From assembly GCA_051747385.1 (NCBI GenBank), contig JBNJGB010000042.1:1-54281 (forward strand): a stretch of 54,281 bases of DNA, in the 5' to 3' direction. The notes below the pieces were generated by a model. It had not been told where the DNA came from and ran no database searches. It worked only from the letters and a program-made list of their open reading frames with translations. This document shows, one piece after another, positions 7,893 through 16,145 of this stretch. Made by a program: the position numbers and the translations under genes. Source of the stretch: JBNJGB01 sp051747385 (GTDB lineage: Bacteria; Myxococcota_A; UBA9042; PHBI01; JACKFB01). Every line of letters begins with the position of its first letter. Positions within the stretch are counted from its first letter, which is position 1.

Positions 7893-8711
7893 ATGGCAGA
7901 TTCCCCGCCGGACGACGCCGGGAGCCGGGCGCCGAGGGCCCGGGGCCCGGTGGTACGGGCGGCGCGCTTCGTCGCGACCCACGTGCGGAGCCTGCCCGCC
8001 GAGGTGACGGTCTTCCTCGGGGTCGGGTTCGTCGTGGCGGCCGTGGCCGCGGGCGTGTTCGCCTGGGTCGCCTGGGTCGTGCTCCGGGGCCACACGCAGG
8101 CCCTGGACGAGTGGATCCTGCAGACGGTGATCTCGTGGCGGACGCCGACCCTGACGTGGCTCGCCCGGCGAGTCACCACCCTGGGCAACGGCGTCGTCCT
8201 GGTCATGGTGCTGGCCGTGGCGTCCCTGTTCCTGTGGCTCACGCGGCACCGCTACTCGGTGCTGCTCCTGCTGGTGGGGGGAGGCGTCGGCTCGGCCCTG
8301 AACCTGGTGCTCAAGGTGATCTTCGATCGGCCGCGGCCCGACCTCGCCGAGGCCCTCTCCCAGGTGCAGAGCGCCTCGTTCCCGTCGGGGCACGCCATGG
8401 CCTCGCTGCTGGTCTACGGCAGCGTCGCGTACCTGGTCGGGCGCATCCAGCCGGAGTCGCGCCTGCGCCACGTCACCTGGCTCGTGGCGGGCGTGCTCGT
8501 CCTGCTCATCGGCCTGAGCCGGATCTACCTGAGCGTCCACTATCCCTCGGACGTCCTCGCCGGGTTCCTGGCCGGCGTGGCCTGGCTGGCCTTCGTCGTC
8601 GTGGGCATCGAGGGCCTCCAGGTGCTGGCGCGCGTCCACCCCGAGGTCGCGGCGCACGAGCGGGACCTGGACCGGGGATCGCCGGGGACGCGGACCTCGC
8701 CGGGCACATGA
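7893..8711 (+). CDS. PAP2-family membrane phosphatase
   Basis: A 272-residue integral membrane phosphatase of the PAP2/PgpB type, expected to dephosphorylate lipid phosphates such as undecaprenyl pyrophosphate or phosphatidic acid on the periplasmic face. All three catalytic motifs are visible: KVIFDRPRP (motif 1), FPSGHAMAS (motif 2) and SRIYLSVHYPSD (motif 3). About six hydrophobic helices surround them. The cytoplasmic N-terminus is basic (MADSPPDDAGSRAPRARGP). It is divergent from the MoxR operon and ends 31 bp before the exported methyltransferase gene, possibly in one transcript. Confidence 0.9.
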   Translation: MADSPPDDAGSRAPRARGPVVRAARFVATHVRSLPAEVTVFLGVGFVVAAVAAGVFAWVAWVVLRGHTQALDEWILQTVISWRTPTLTWLARRVTTLGNGVVLVMVLAVASLFLWLTRHRYSVLLLLVGGGVGSALNLVLKVIFDRPRPDLAEALSQVQSASFPSGHAMASLLVYGSVAYLVGRIQPESRLRHVTWLVAGVLVLLIGLSRIYLSVHYPSDVLAGFLAGVAWLAFVVVGIEGLQVLARVHPEVAAHERDLDRGSPGTRTSPGT

Positions 8712-8742
8712 CAGCGGCGCTCGGGCCCGATATGTTCCGAGC

Positions 8743-9447
8743 ATGAACACACTCATCGGAGCCATCGCAGTCATGAGCCTCATCGGAGCGGGTCCGGACG
8801 ACCCCGGCGCGCACCCCGAGCACGAGGGCGCCCACGAACACGAGCACGGTCACGGCGGCCACGGGGAGCACGGGAACCCGGGGGACCTGGAGTCCTACAT
8901 CCGGAACCTGGAGGATCCCGAGCGGGACGAGTGGCAGAAGCCGGACGAGGTGGTCCGCGCCCTGGATCTGCCGAAGGGCGCCGTGACCTGCCACATCGGC
9001 GCCGGGACCGGGTACTTCGCGCGCCGCCTCGGGCGGCACGTCGCCCCGGAGGGCCACGTCTTCGCCGTGGACGTGGAGGCCCGGATGCTGGAGGCGCTGC
9101 GGAAGCGCCTGAAGGAGGAGGACCTCCGGAACGTGAGCCCCGTCCTCGCGCTGCCGGGCGATCCCCTCCTGCCCAGGGGCGCGTGCGACCTGGTCCTGAT
9201 CGTCAACACGTATCACCACTTCCCGGACGGCCCCGCCTACCTGGAGGGCCTGAAGCGCGTGCTGAAGCCGAAGGGCCGCATCGCCAACGTGGACTTCTAC
9301 GCCCGCGAGCTCCCCGTGGGCCCGCCCGTCGGCCACAAGGTCTCCCGGGAGGCCTTCCTGAAGGACGCGGAGAAGGCGGGCCTGAAGCGCGTGGCCGAGC
9401 ACGACTTCCTACCGCACCAGTACTTCCTGGTCTTCGAGGCGGAGTAG
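8743..9447 (+). CDS. Exported, His-rich class I SAM-dependent methyltransferase
   Basis: A 234-residue protein. Residues 1-17 look like a Sec signal peptide (MNTLIGAIAVMSLIGAG). Residues 18-48 are a His/Glu/Gly-rich linker with clustered HEH and HGHGGHGEHG, plausibly metal-binding. The remainder is a Rossmann methyltransferase with motif I HIGAGTGYFARRL, acidic loop AVDVEARML, and LVLIVNTYHHFPDGPAYL plus LKPKGRIANVDFY for the core and post motifs. The segment DPERDEWQKPDEVV before motif I is typical of a delta-proteobacterial subgroup whose members often carry signal peptides. SAM is not known to be available in the periplasm, so localisation or cofactor supply is odd. The substrate is unknown. 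Confidence 0.8.
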   Translation: MNTLIGAIAVMSLIGAGPDDPGAHPEHEGAHEHEHGHGGHGEHGNPGDLESYIRNLEDPERDEWQKPDEVVRALDLPKGAVTCHIGAGTGYFARRLGRHVAPEGHVFAVDVEARMLEALRKRLKEEDLRNVSPVLALPGDPLLPRGACDLVLIVNTYHHFPDGPAYLEGLKRVLKPKGRIANVDFYARELPVGPPVGHKVSREAFLKDAEKAGLKRVAEHDFLPHQYFLVFEAE

Positions 9448-9448
9448 G

Positions 9449-9673
9449 CTCCAGGAGAACCTGGTCGCCGAGCGCGTGGCCATCGAGACCTGCTCCGAGG
9501 TGGCCCGCTGGCTGGGCGACGGCGATCCCACGTCCCGCCACCCGGTGGAGCAGATCCTCGAGCAGGAGGAGGAGCACGCCGACGACCTGGCGGGCCTCCT
9601 GGAGAACTTCGTCGCGCGCCGGGCGCGCTCCTTCAGGCCCGGCGCCGCGAGTCGCCGGCCCGGGGCGCGCTGA
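9449..9673 (+). pseudogene. C-terminal remnant of a ferritin-like (bacterioferritin-type) protein
   Basis: Starting at the methyltransferase stop, an open frame reads LQENLVAERVAIETCSEVAR, then a WLGDGDPTSRHPVEQIL segment and EQEEEHADDLAGLL. This matches the last two helices of bacterioferritin/Dps-like di-iron proteins, including the ExxH ligand pair (EEEHADDL). No start codon or N-terminal helices precede it; the earliest initiator is a GTG at 9476, too late for a complete four-helix bundle. The tail after residue 50 is Arg-rich and not family-like. I read it as the 3' fragment of a deleted gene. Confidence 0.65.
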
Positions 9674-10292
9674 GGAAGCGGTGGAAGTCCTGCGGCGTGA
9701 GGAAGCGGAGGACGAGGCGGCCCAGCACGAGCCGCTCGCCGCTGCGGATGGGGTGCGGTCGGCCCGGTACGAGCTTGCGGCCGCCCACCCACGTCCCGTT
9801 GGTGGAGCCCAGGTCCACGAGCGAGAAGCCCCGCCCGTCGGGGTCCGGGACGACGTGGGCGTGCTCCCCGGAGACCGTGAAGTCCGGGAGGACGACGTCG
9901 GCGTCCTCGCTGCGCCCGAGGGTCACGGGACGGAACGGCGGGGTGTGCGGCGCCTTGCACAGCGGGGCGTAGCGCTGCCCGGAGAGCTCGAGATCCCGGG
10001 CCACGCCGGCGTCCACGGGGCGCCCCGGGAGGCGGCGCGGCTTCACGTGGGCCATGGTGCCCGAGTAGATGGAGTCGGCGGCCGCGGGCATCCGGGTCTC
10101 CTGCGTCTCGTCGGCGGGCCCGGGCCGAGGGGTCGGCGGCGTCCTCCGCCGGGGCCGCGTCAGGGGCGCGCGCTCCCGGAGCTCACCCGCCAGGAGCTGG
10201 CGCGCGATCACGACGGGGCTCCCGTGTCGGGCGACGAACTCCGCCCGGTCGAGCCTCAGCGCCTCGTCTCGCAACCCGCTCATGTCCTGCAT
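9633..10292 (-). CDS. FHA-domain protein
   Basis: A 219-residue protein. After a basic, Pro/Thr-rich N-terminal region, residues about 115-200 form a forkhead-associated domain: VTLGRSEDADVVLPDFTVSG, EHAHV, LVDLGSTNGTWVGGRKL and RLVLGRLVLRFL. The GRS...SxxH...NGT signature residues for phosphothreonine recognition are present. Such proteins dock onto Ser/Thr-kinase substrates, which are abundant in myxobacteria. The start ATG (10292) has a GGAGG site five bases upstream; a second ATG at 10283 is possible. Its 3' end overlaps the ferritin remnant on the other strand by 41 bp. Confidence 0.82.
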   Translation of the reverse strand: MQDMSGLRDEALRLDRAEFVARHGSPVVIARQLLAGELRERAPLTRPRRRTPPTPRPGPADETQETRMPAAADSIYSGTMAHVKPRRLPGRPVDAGVARDLELSGQRYAPLCKAPHTPPFRPVTLGRSEDADVVLPDFTVSGEHAHVVPDPDGRGFSLVDLGSTNGTWVGGRKLVPGRPHPIRSGERLVLGRLVLRFLTPQDFHRFLSAPRAGDSRRRA

Positions 10293-10444
10293 GCAGGCCT
10301 CCGCACTCTCTCCCCGGGCTGGACCGAACCGCTGGTCCGCCCCCCGGATCAAACGGAGACAACCGCACCCGACTTGAGGATCTTCCCGGCGGCGCATCGC
10401 TTGCGCCCGTCGAGCGGGCCGCCGACAATCGCTCCGGAGGTCCC

Positions 10445-11221
10445 ATGTCCGCTCGCTTCCCGCTTCGACGTGCCGCGCTGGCCGTAGTGACGGCGATCGC
10501 CTTCGCCGCTTGCGGGGAGGACGACGGCGGCATCCGCTTGGACGTCTCGCCCCACCCGGACACCGCACCGGATGCGCCGGGGACGGATGCCGTGGACGTG
10601 GCGCCGGACCCGGGACCGGGGCCCGACGCGGACGCCGCGGACGCACCGGCCGATCCGGGGCCGGGACCCGACGCCGCTCCGGACGCCCCGGACGCGACCG
10701 ACGCCTTGGACGTGGAGGCGGACGTCGGACCGGACGCGCCCGAGGTACAGGACGCCGGCGCCGCGGCCGACGCGGACGCGGACGCCGAGGAGATCGACGC
10801 ATCCGACGGCCTCGGCCCCATCCCCACCGAGGTGGACGCTCTGCGAACCTGGCTCGGGGAGGGCGGCTACGAGGACTGGGCCTCCGAGGCCCAGCCGCAC
10901 CCCTCGGCCGCGGGCCAGGTCCACTTCACCGTCGTCCGCGCGTTCGCCAACCCGATCCTCGAGGCCTCCCTGGAGGGTGGGGAGGGCCCACACCCGGAGG
11001 GCTCCGCCGCCGTGATGGAGCTGTACGGCGGCGGGTCGGCGAACGTGGAGGGCTGGGCCGCGCTGATCAAGACCCAGGCCGACAGCGACTTCGGCGACGG
11101 CTGGTTCTGGTTCCAGGAATTCTCGGGGCAGGTCTTCACGGCGGCGCAGGGCGCGCAGGACTGCGTCTCCTGCCACTCGGCCGGCGACGACTTCGTGCAG
11201 CCGATCGGACCCCTCGAGTGA
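10445..11221 (+). CDS. Lipoprotein with Asp/Pro-rich linker and C-terminal CxxCH (putative c-type haem) domain
   Basis: A 258-residue envelope lipoprotein. The signal peptide ends in a lipobox (AIAFAAC, Cys near residue 23). Residues 25-120 are an extreme Asp/Ala/Pro linker of near-repeats such as DAPDAPG and DPGPGPDAD. The globular C-terminus (about 125-258) has the pattern PHPSAAGQVHFTVVRAFANP, GSAAVMELYGGG, WFWFQEFSG and then CVSCHSAGDDFV, a single CxxCH haem-c site of the cytochrome-P460-like or cyt c' type. It is likely a surface- or periplasm-anchored electron carrier. A four-helix membrane protein follows 60 bp downstream and may be linked. The linker composition is typical of Myxococcota lipoproteins. 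Confidence 0.82.
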   Translation: MSARFPLRRAALAVVTAIAFAACGEDDGGIRLDVSPHPDTAPDAPGTDAVDVAPDPGPGPDADAADAPADPGPGPDAAPDAPDATDALDVEADVGPDAPEVQDAGAAADADADAEEIDASDGLGPIPTEVDALRTWLGEGGYEDWASEAQPHPSAAGQVHFTVVRAFANPILEASLEGGEGPHPEGSAAVMELYGGGSANVEGWAALIKTQADSDFGDGWFWFQEFSGQVFTAAQGAQDCVSCHSAGDDFVQPIGPLE

Positions 11222-11281
11222 GAACTGCTTGCGCCCGGAGCCGAGTTCCCCTGGAATGGGCGCCGCCAACGGGGAGGCGCC

Positions 11282-11650
11282 ATGAGCATTCAAGTATACT
11301 TCGCCCTGCACATCTTCGCGATCCTGCTGCTCTTCCTGGGCCTCGGGGCGCGTACCGCCCAGGCGCTCGACGGCGGGGAGCCGCGGAAGGGCAAGCTCCT
11401 GGCGACCGTGAGCCACGGGCTGGGGCTGTTCCTGATCCTCCTGGCCGGCTTCGGGATGCTGGCCCGGATGGGGATCACCTGGCCGTGGCCTCACTGGGTC
11501 ATCGTCAAGGTCGCCATCTGGGTGATCCTGGGCGTCCTCGTCGTCGTGCCGAAGCGGGTGCCGAACCTCTCGGTCCTGGTGTGGATCGTCTTCGCCCTGC
11601 TGGGTCTCGTGGCCGCCTATGCCGCCAAGTACAAGGCCGTGGTGTTTTGA
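11282..11650 (+). CDS. Small four-helix integral membrane protein, uncharacterised
   Basis: A 122-residue, very hydrophobic protein with about four transmembrane helices (IQVYFALHIFAILLLFLGLG; GLGLFLILLAGFGMLARMGI; HWVIVKVAIWVILGVLVVV; LSVLVWIVFALLGLVAAYAA). It resembles small SirB- or copper-resistance-type membrane proteins, but no diagnostic motif lets me name the family. The ATG at 11282 follows GGGGAGGCGCC, a good ribosome-binding site. It sits 60 bp after the CxxCH lipoprotein and on the same strand; a role near an electron-transfer step is only suggested by that position. Confidence 0.78.
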   Translation: MSIQVYFALHIFAILLLFLGLGARTAQALDGGEPRKGKLLATVSHGLGLFLILLAGFGMLARMGITWPWPHWVIVKVAIWVILGVLVVVPKRVPNLSVLVWIVFALLGLVAAYAAKYKAVVF

Positions 11651-11668
11651 TCCCGAGGACCGGCCGTC

Positions 11669-13579
11669 CTACTGCGCGCCGTGCCGGGCCGCGGTGAGGA
11701 TCTCCCGCACCCGGTGCAGAAGGCTGTCCGAGGTGAACGGCTTCTGCAGGAAGGCGGACTCGTTGTCCAGCAGGCCGTGGTGGCTCACGGCCTGCGGCGT
11801 GTAGCCGGACATGAAGAGCACGGGGAGATCGGGGGCGTCCTCGAGGAGTCGGTCCGCCAGGGCCGGACCGCTCAGGCCCGGCATGACCACGTCCGTGATC
11901 AGCAGCTCGATGCGGTCCCCGGCGCCCTCCCAGGCCTGCAGGGCCTCCTCGGCGTCTCTCGCCGGGAGCACGGCGTAGCCCGCCTGCTCCAGGACGCGGC
12001 GGGCCAGGTTCCGCACGAGCATCTCGTCCTCCACGAGGAGGATGACCTCCCTCCCCTCGGGGATGGCGATCTCCGGCTTCTCCTCGGGGGCCGCCTCGGC
12101 CGGCGCCCGGGTGCGGGGCAGGTAGATGCGGAAGGTGGTGCCGACGCCCACCTCGCTTTCCACCTCGATGTGTCCGCCGCTCTGCTTGACGATGCCGAAG
12201 ACCGTCGACAGGCCCAGGCCGGTGCCGCGGCCCTGCTCCTTGGTGGTGAAGAAGGGCTCGAAGATCCGCGCCCGGGTGTCGGCGTCCATGCCGTGGCCCG
12301 TGTCCTCCACGGCCAGCATCACGTACTCGCCGGGGTGGACGTCCGCCGCGAGGTGCCCCTCCAGGGTGGTGTTGGCGGTCCGCACGGCCAGGCGTCCGCC
12401 GGTCGGCATCGCGTCCCGGGCGTTGACCGCCAGGTTGAGGAGCACCTGCTGGAGCTGGCCCGGATCGACGCGCGTGGTCCAGAGCTGCGGCGCGTGCTCG
12501 AAGACCACCTCCACGTCCTCGCCGATGAGCCGCCGCAGCAGGGCCTCGCCCTCCGCCACGGCCCGGCTCACGTCCATCACCCGGGGCCGCAGCACCTGGC
12601 GGCGGCTGAAGGCCAGGAGCTGACCCGTCAGGCTCGCCGCCCGCTCCCCCGCCTGGCGGATGTGCGAGAGGGTCTCCAGGTCGCCGAAGCGCCCCGACAG
12701 GAGCTCCACGTTGCCCAGGATGGTCGTGAGGAGGTTGTTGAAGTCGTGGGCGATCCCGCCCGCCAGCCGGCCCACCGACTCCATCTTCTGGGACTGCCGG
12801 AGCTGCTCCTCGAGCTGGTAGCGGTGCGTGACGTCCTGCACCGTCCCGTAGATGCGGACCACCTCGCCGGACTCGTCGAGCTCGGGGCGCCCACGGGCGT
12901 GGAGCCAGGCCGCCTTCCCGTCGGGGTGCTGCACCCGGTACTCGAGGTCGACCTCCCTGTGGGTGCGGAAGGCCACCTCGGCCAGCCTGCCGACCTCCTC
13001 GCGGTCGGACGGGTGCAGGTGCTCCAGGAACGCGTCGTACGTCTCCGGCGCGTCCTCCGGGGCCACGCCCAGGTTGCGGCATGCCTGGGCGGACAGCCGC
13101 ATGCGCCCGGACGGGATGTCCCAGTCCCAGGTCCCCAGGAGCATGAGGCGCTCCATGTCCTGGAAGCGGAGGCGCCAGTCCTCGTCGGTCCATCTCTCCG
13201 CCGGCGGACGCACCCGGGTCCGGCGGAGCAGGAGCCGCGCTCGCGTCCGAAGCTCCACCGGGTCGACCGGGCGCCGCACGAACTCGAACATGTCCGGCGG
13301 GTCGATGCCGCTGACCTGGTCCAGGTGCTCCGGGTCGACGAGGACGAGGATGGCCATGCGATCGCCGTTGGGCCCGTCCCGGAGGTGGGGCACCAGCTCC
13401 CGGGAGATCCCGTCGGGCGGGCACCCGAGCAGCACCGCGCCGTCGCAGGGGAGCTCGCGGCACCGCTGCACGGCGGCCGTGGCCTCCTCGACGAAGATGA
13501 GCTCGTTCGAGAGCTCCTCCAGCACCGCCCGCACGGGCGGCTCGAGGTCGGCCTCGCGACCGATGACGATCCAGCGCAT
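11669..13579 (-). CDS. Hybrid sensor histidine kinase: pseudo-receiver, PAS, HisKA, HATPase, receiver
   Basis: A 636-residue soluble hybrid kinase. Residues 1-115 look like a receiver but lack the phospho-acceptor Asp (CDGAVLLGCPP where vllD is expected), so this is probably a pseudo-receiver. A PAS/PAC domain spans about 150-260 (WDWDIPSGRMRLSAQAC..., LEYRVQHPDGKAAWLHARG). The HisKA H-box is GRLAGGIAHDFNNLLTTI. The ATPase has N box NLAVNARDAMP, G1 EDTGHGMD, F box FEPFFTTKEQG and G2 GTGLGLSTVFGIVKQSGG. The C-terminal receiver has acceptor Asp in LLITDVVMPGLSG and the K in FLQKPF. With no membrane segment it should sense a cytoplasmic cue. The ATG at 13579 follows GGGGAGGGG. Confidence 0.92.
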   Translation of the reverse strand: MRWIVIGREADLEPPVRAVLEELSNELIFVEEATAAVQRCRELPCDGAVLLGCPPDGISRELVPHLRDGPNGDRMAILVLVDPEHLDQVSGIDPPDMFEFVRRPVDPVELRTRARLLLRRTRVRPPAERWTDEDWRLRFQDMERLMLLGTWDWDIPSGRMRLSAQACRNLGVAPEDAPETYDAFLEHLHPSDREEVGRLAEVAFRTHREVDLEYRVQHPDGKAAWLHARGRPELDESGEVVRIYGTVQDVTHRYQLEEQLRQSQKMESVGRLAGGIAHDFNNLLTTILGNVELLSGRFGDLETLSHIRQAGERAASLTGQLLAFSRRQVLRPRVMDVSRAVAEGEALLRRLIGEDVEVVFEHAPQLWTTRVDPGQLQQVLLNLAVNARDAMPTGGRLAVRTANTTLEGHLAADVHPGEYVMLAVEDTGHGMDADTRARIFEPFFTTKEQGRGTGLGLSTVFGIVKQSGGHIEVESEVGVGTTFRIYLPRTRAPAEAAPEEKPEIAIPEGREVILLVEDEMLVRNLARRVLEQAGYAVLPARDAEEALQAWEGAGDRIELLITDVVMPGLSGPALADRLLEDAPDLPVLFMSGYTPQAVSHHGLLDNESAFLQKPFTSDSLLHRVREILTAARHGAQ

Positions 13580-13677
13580 GATGCCCCTCCCCTGTGAGCG
13601 AAGCATACACGAGACGTAGGTTTGCTCCGCAACGCGTGCGCTGGCGCTTCGTGATCCCCGTCCTGCCGGGGCCGGGC

Positions 13678-13859
13678 TAGAGCACCAAACAGGACCGCTC
13701 CCGTTGGGCTAGCGGCGATCTCCGGCGCCTCGGCCTTCCGGGACCGCTGCGCCATGCCTCATGGCATGGCTCGGGACCCGGAATCGGCGCTCCGCGCCTG
13801 GCCGATCCACTCGGAGATCGCTCGCAGACCCGCGGTCCGCGGTCCCGTTCGGCGCTCTA
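13678..13859. mobile_element. MITE-like palindromic repeat, copy A
   Basis: A 182-bp element bounded by imperfect ~20-bp terminal inverted repeats (TAGAGCACCAAACAGGACCG at the left; CGGTCCCGTTCGGCGCTCTA at the right). Inside are two hairpins: GCCATGCC/GGCATGGC with a 4-nt loop near 13753-13772, and GGCGC/GCGCC near 13788-13800. A second copy in opposite orientation lies at 18407-18590. The right terminal CTA is the reverse complement of the TAG stop of the BtrH_N gene. No transposase is encoded, so mobilisation would be in trans, if it occurs. Confidence 0.8.
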
Positions 13860-15071
13860 GAGCTCCAATGAGGCCAGGGTCTCCGCCGCGTCCCGCTCCC
13901 CCTCGTACAGGGCCAGGAGCCGGTCGCGGAGGTCGTCCAGCAGGTCGCCCACCTCCGGGTCCGAGAGCGCCAGGTGCTCGTTCTGCTGCCGGGCGAGGAC
14001 CTCGATGTCCTCGGACACCTGGTTCACCTCCACCGTGGCGTCGCTGCCCTTCGTGCGGATCAGCTCGTACTTGCGGTCCAGCAGGATCCGCGTGTTGGCC
14101 AGCGGGATGGCCGCCTCGGGCAGGGCCGCGTCCGCCAGCTCGCGCCACTGCTCCGCCAGGTCCCGGTAGCGGGCGGCCACGCTCCGCAGGGCGGACACCC
14201 CGAGGAGCTTGGCGGCCTCGTCCAGGAACGCGGCGTACTGCTGCCGGAGGCCGTGCCCGTCGGTCCCCTGGTGCACGACGCCCTCGTACAGGGAGCGCAG
14301 GACCGAGTAGAGCCCCCGCCCCTGCCGGTGCAACCGCGCCCAGCCGAACTCCTCGTCCCGGTCGACCACGAGGTCCGCGAGCGCTTCGATGCGGTGGACG
14401 GACCGTGCGCCCGACCGGTCGCGCAGCGTCTCGAGGCAGTCGCCGATGGCCGCCCGGACATCATCCGGCTCCGGGCGCACCCTGGACGGCGCCTCGGCCA
14501 CCAGGAGGCGGTGCTTGAAGCCTCGCACGCGGCTGCGGGCGGCCGCGAGCTCCTCCTGCAGGAGCACGACGGGGCGCTCGGCGACGTCGTCCACGAGCGC
14601 CACGTCCGCCTCGTCGTCCAGCGCCAGGACGGTGACCTGCCACGGGAAGCAGCCGTCCTGGTAGCGAGGCATGTGGCGATAGGGGAGCTGGGCCTGGTCG
14701 ACCCAGGCGATGGGCTGGCGGCCGTCGTCCAGCGCCCGGCGCAGGTGCTTGTCGGCCATCTTGTCGCCGGTGGTCTCGTGCAGCGTGGCCTTGCCGCCGA
14801 TCCGCTCCACGGCCCGGACGCCCAGCTCCGGGCCGCGCCGCCAGGAGTGATCGAAGCCGAGGAGGATCAGCGCGCGATCCTGGCCGGGGATCTCCAGGTG
14901 CCCGAAGCCGAAGCCGAGGCCGCCTCCCATCCCGAGCAGCAGGGGCTCGCTGACCACCTTCCGGGTGTGGGTGGACTTCGCGCCGTGGTACTCGAAGAGG
15001 TTCCGGAGGCCGGCCGTGAGCGGGTGGGCGCCGGGTCGTAGGGGGTACTTGGAGAGGATCCCGGTGGGCAT
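13857..15071 (-). CDS. BtrH_N / DUF4872 domain protein
   Basis: A 404-residue protein whose N-terminal half resembles the butirosin BtrH N-terminal domain (NLFEYHGAKSTHTRKVVSEP, LLLGMGGGLGFGF, then GWDH-like GFDHSWRR). A DUF4872-like part follows (ADKHLRRALDDGRQPIAWVD, ALDDEADVALVDDV). BtrH-type proteins are acyltransferases acting with acyl-carrier substrates; the catalytic Cys/His/Asp triad is not obvious here, since the usual N-terminal GxHC is replaced. The C-terminal ~150 residues are helical, of unknown role. The ATG at 15071 has a GGAGGA site. The TAG stop lies within the terminal repeat of the MITE-like element, so the last few codons may have been set by the insertion. Confidence 0.75.
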   Translation of the reverse strand: MPTGILSKYPLRPGAHPLTAGLRNLFEYHGAKSTHTRKVVSEPLLLGMGGGLGFGFGHLEIPGQDRALILLGFDHSWRRGPELGVRAVERIGGKATLHETTGDKMADKHLRRALDDGRQPIAWVDQAQLPYRHMPRYQDGCFPWQVTVLALDDEADVALVDDVAERPVVLLQEELAAARSRVRGFKHRLLVAEAPSRVRPEPDDVRAAIGDCLETLRDRSGARSVHRIEALADLVVDRDEEFGWARLHRQGRGLYSVLRSLYEGVVHQGTDGHGLRQQYAAFLDEAAKLLGVSALRSVAARYRDLAEQWRELADAALPEAAIPLANTRILLDRKYELIRTKGSDATVEVNQVSEDIEVLARQQNEHLALSDPEVGDLLDDLRDRLLALYEGERDAAETLASLEL

Positions 15072-15144
15072 CGAATGTCCTCCGTCGGTCGCGCGTCGAT
15101 GTCGCGGGGAGCATAACGCAGAACGCGCCGCGGCACCCGGCGTG

Positions 15145-16071
15145 TCATCGGACGCCGATCAGCTCCAGGTCGAAGACCACGTCTCCGGCGGGCACGCCCG
15201 GCTCCGTCGGATGGGCGCCCCAGGCCAGCTCCGCCGGGACCCACACGCGTCGCCGCTCCCCCACCTCCATGTCCAGCAGGGGCCGCCTCAGACCCGGGAT
15301 GAGCCGCTCCAGCACGAAGATCGCCGGCTCCCCCCTCAGGAGGGAGCTGTCGAAGGTCTCGCCGTCCGGTGTCCACCCCGTGTAGTGGACGATCGCGGCG
15401 TCGTCCCCGGACGGCCGGGTGCCCTGCGCGCCCGCCTCCAGCGTGTACCAGGCGAGCCCGTCGCGGTCGCGCGGGACGCCGGGCGGGGGCCCCTCCACGT
15501 CCTCCGGCGCCGGGATGCCCTGGGATCGCTCGACCGCCACGAGCTCCAGGTCCATCATGACGCGCCGACCCGGGGGTGGCGAGCGGCGCGGGCAGTCGCC
15601 CTGCGCGAGCTCGGCGGGGAGCCAGATCCGCCGTCGCTCGCCCACGACCATGTCCTCCAGGACCTCCGCCAGGCCGGGCGCCACGGCGTTGAGCGGGAAG
15701 GCCGTTGGCACGGCGGCGTCGGCCGTGCTGTCCAGGAGGCGCCCGTCATCCGTCCAGGCGACGAACTCGACCTCCACGGCATCCCTGGGGCCGGGGTGTA
15801 CGCGGCCCGCGCCCTCCTCGAGGAGGATCCAGCGCACCCCGGATGAGGTGCGGACCGCGTCCCCCGGCGCTCGCACGAGGCCGGCGACCCGGAGCGCCGG
15901 AGGGACCGGGGCGAGGCCCTCCTCGGGTACAGCCCGCTCCTCGCTGCGGTGCGGCTCGTCGGCGTGGGGCGGCTCGTGGCATGCGGTGCACACCACGCTC
16001 GCGCTGGCCACGAACGCGACCACCCGCAGCGCGACGGCAGCGATGGGTGCGTCTGGCGCTCGCGTGGACAC
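15145..16071 (-). CDS. Exported peptidyl-prolyl isomerase with two FKBP domains
   Basis: A 308-residue predicted lipoprotein (signal ...VVAFVASASVVCTAC, lipid Cys about residue 31) with two FKBP-type modules. The first (about 85-200) is divergent: VEVEFVAWTDDGRLLDST, then VGERRRIWLPAELAQG. The second (about 220-308) is canonical: VHYTGWTPDGETFDSS, LIPGLRRPLLDMEVGERRRV, WVPAELAWGAHP and GDVVFDLELIGVR. Such proteins catalyse proline isomerisation in periplasmic folding. There is no ATG; the GTG at 16071 gives a normal signal peptide and a GGAAG site, while a GTG at 16116 would add 15 residues. It is followed 73 bp later by the BtrH_N gene on the same strand. Confidence 0.82.
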   Translation of the reverse strand: MSTRAPDAPIAAVALRVVAFVASASVVCTACHEPPHADEPHRSEERAVPEEGLAPVPPALRVAGLVRAPGDAVRTSSGVRWILLEEGAGRVHPGPRDAVEVEFVAWTDDGRLLDSTADAAVPTAFPLNAVAPGLAEVLEDMVVGERRRIWLPAELAQGDCPRRSPPPGRRVMMDLELVAVERSQGIPAPEDVEGPPPGVPRDRDGLAWYTLEAGAQGTRPSGDDAAIVHYTGWTPDGETFDSSLLRGEPAIFVLERLIPGLRRPLLDMEVGERRRVWVPAELAWGAHPTEPGVPAGDVVFDLELIGVR

Positions 16072-16145
16072 GCAGGGCTTCCGGTTGGGGGGGGATGTTC
16101 CGATCGTAGTGGACACCCCCGCCCGTGTCCCTGGGGAGGCACGTT

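Noticed and set aside
5135..8007. Very long plus-strand frames opposite the VWA and MoxR genes
   Set aside because: They are antisense shadows of confident AAA+ and VWA domains and contain no motifs.
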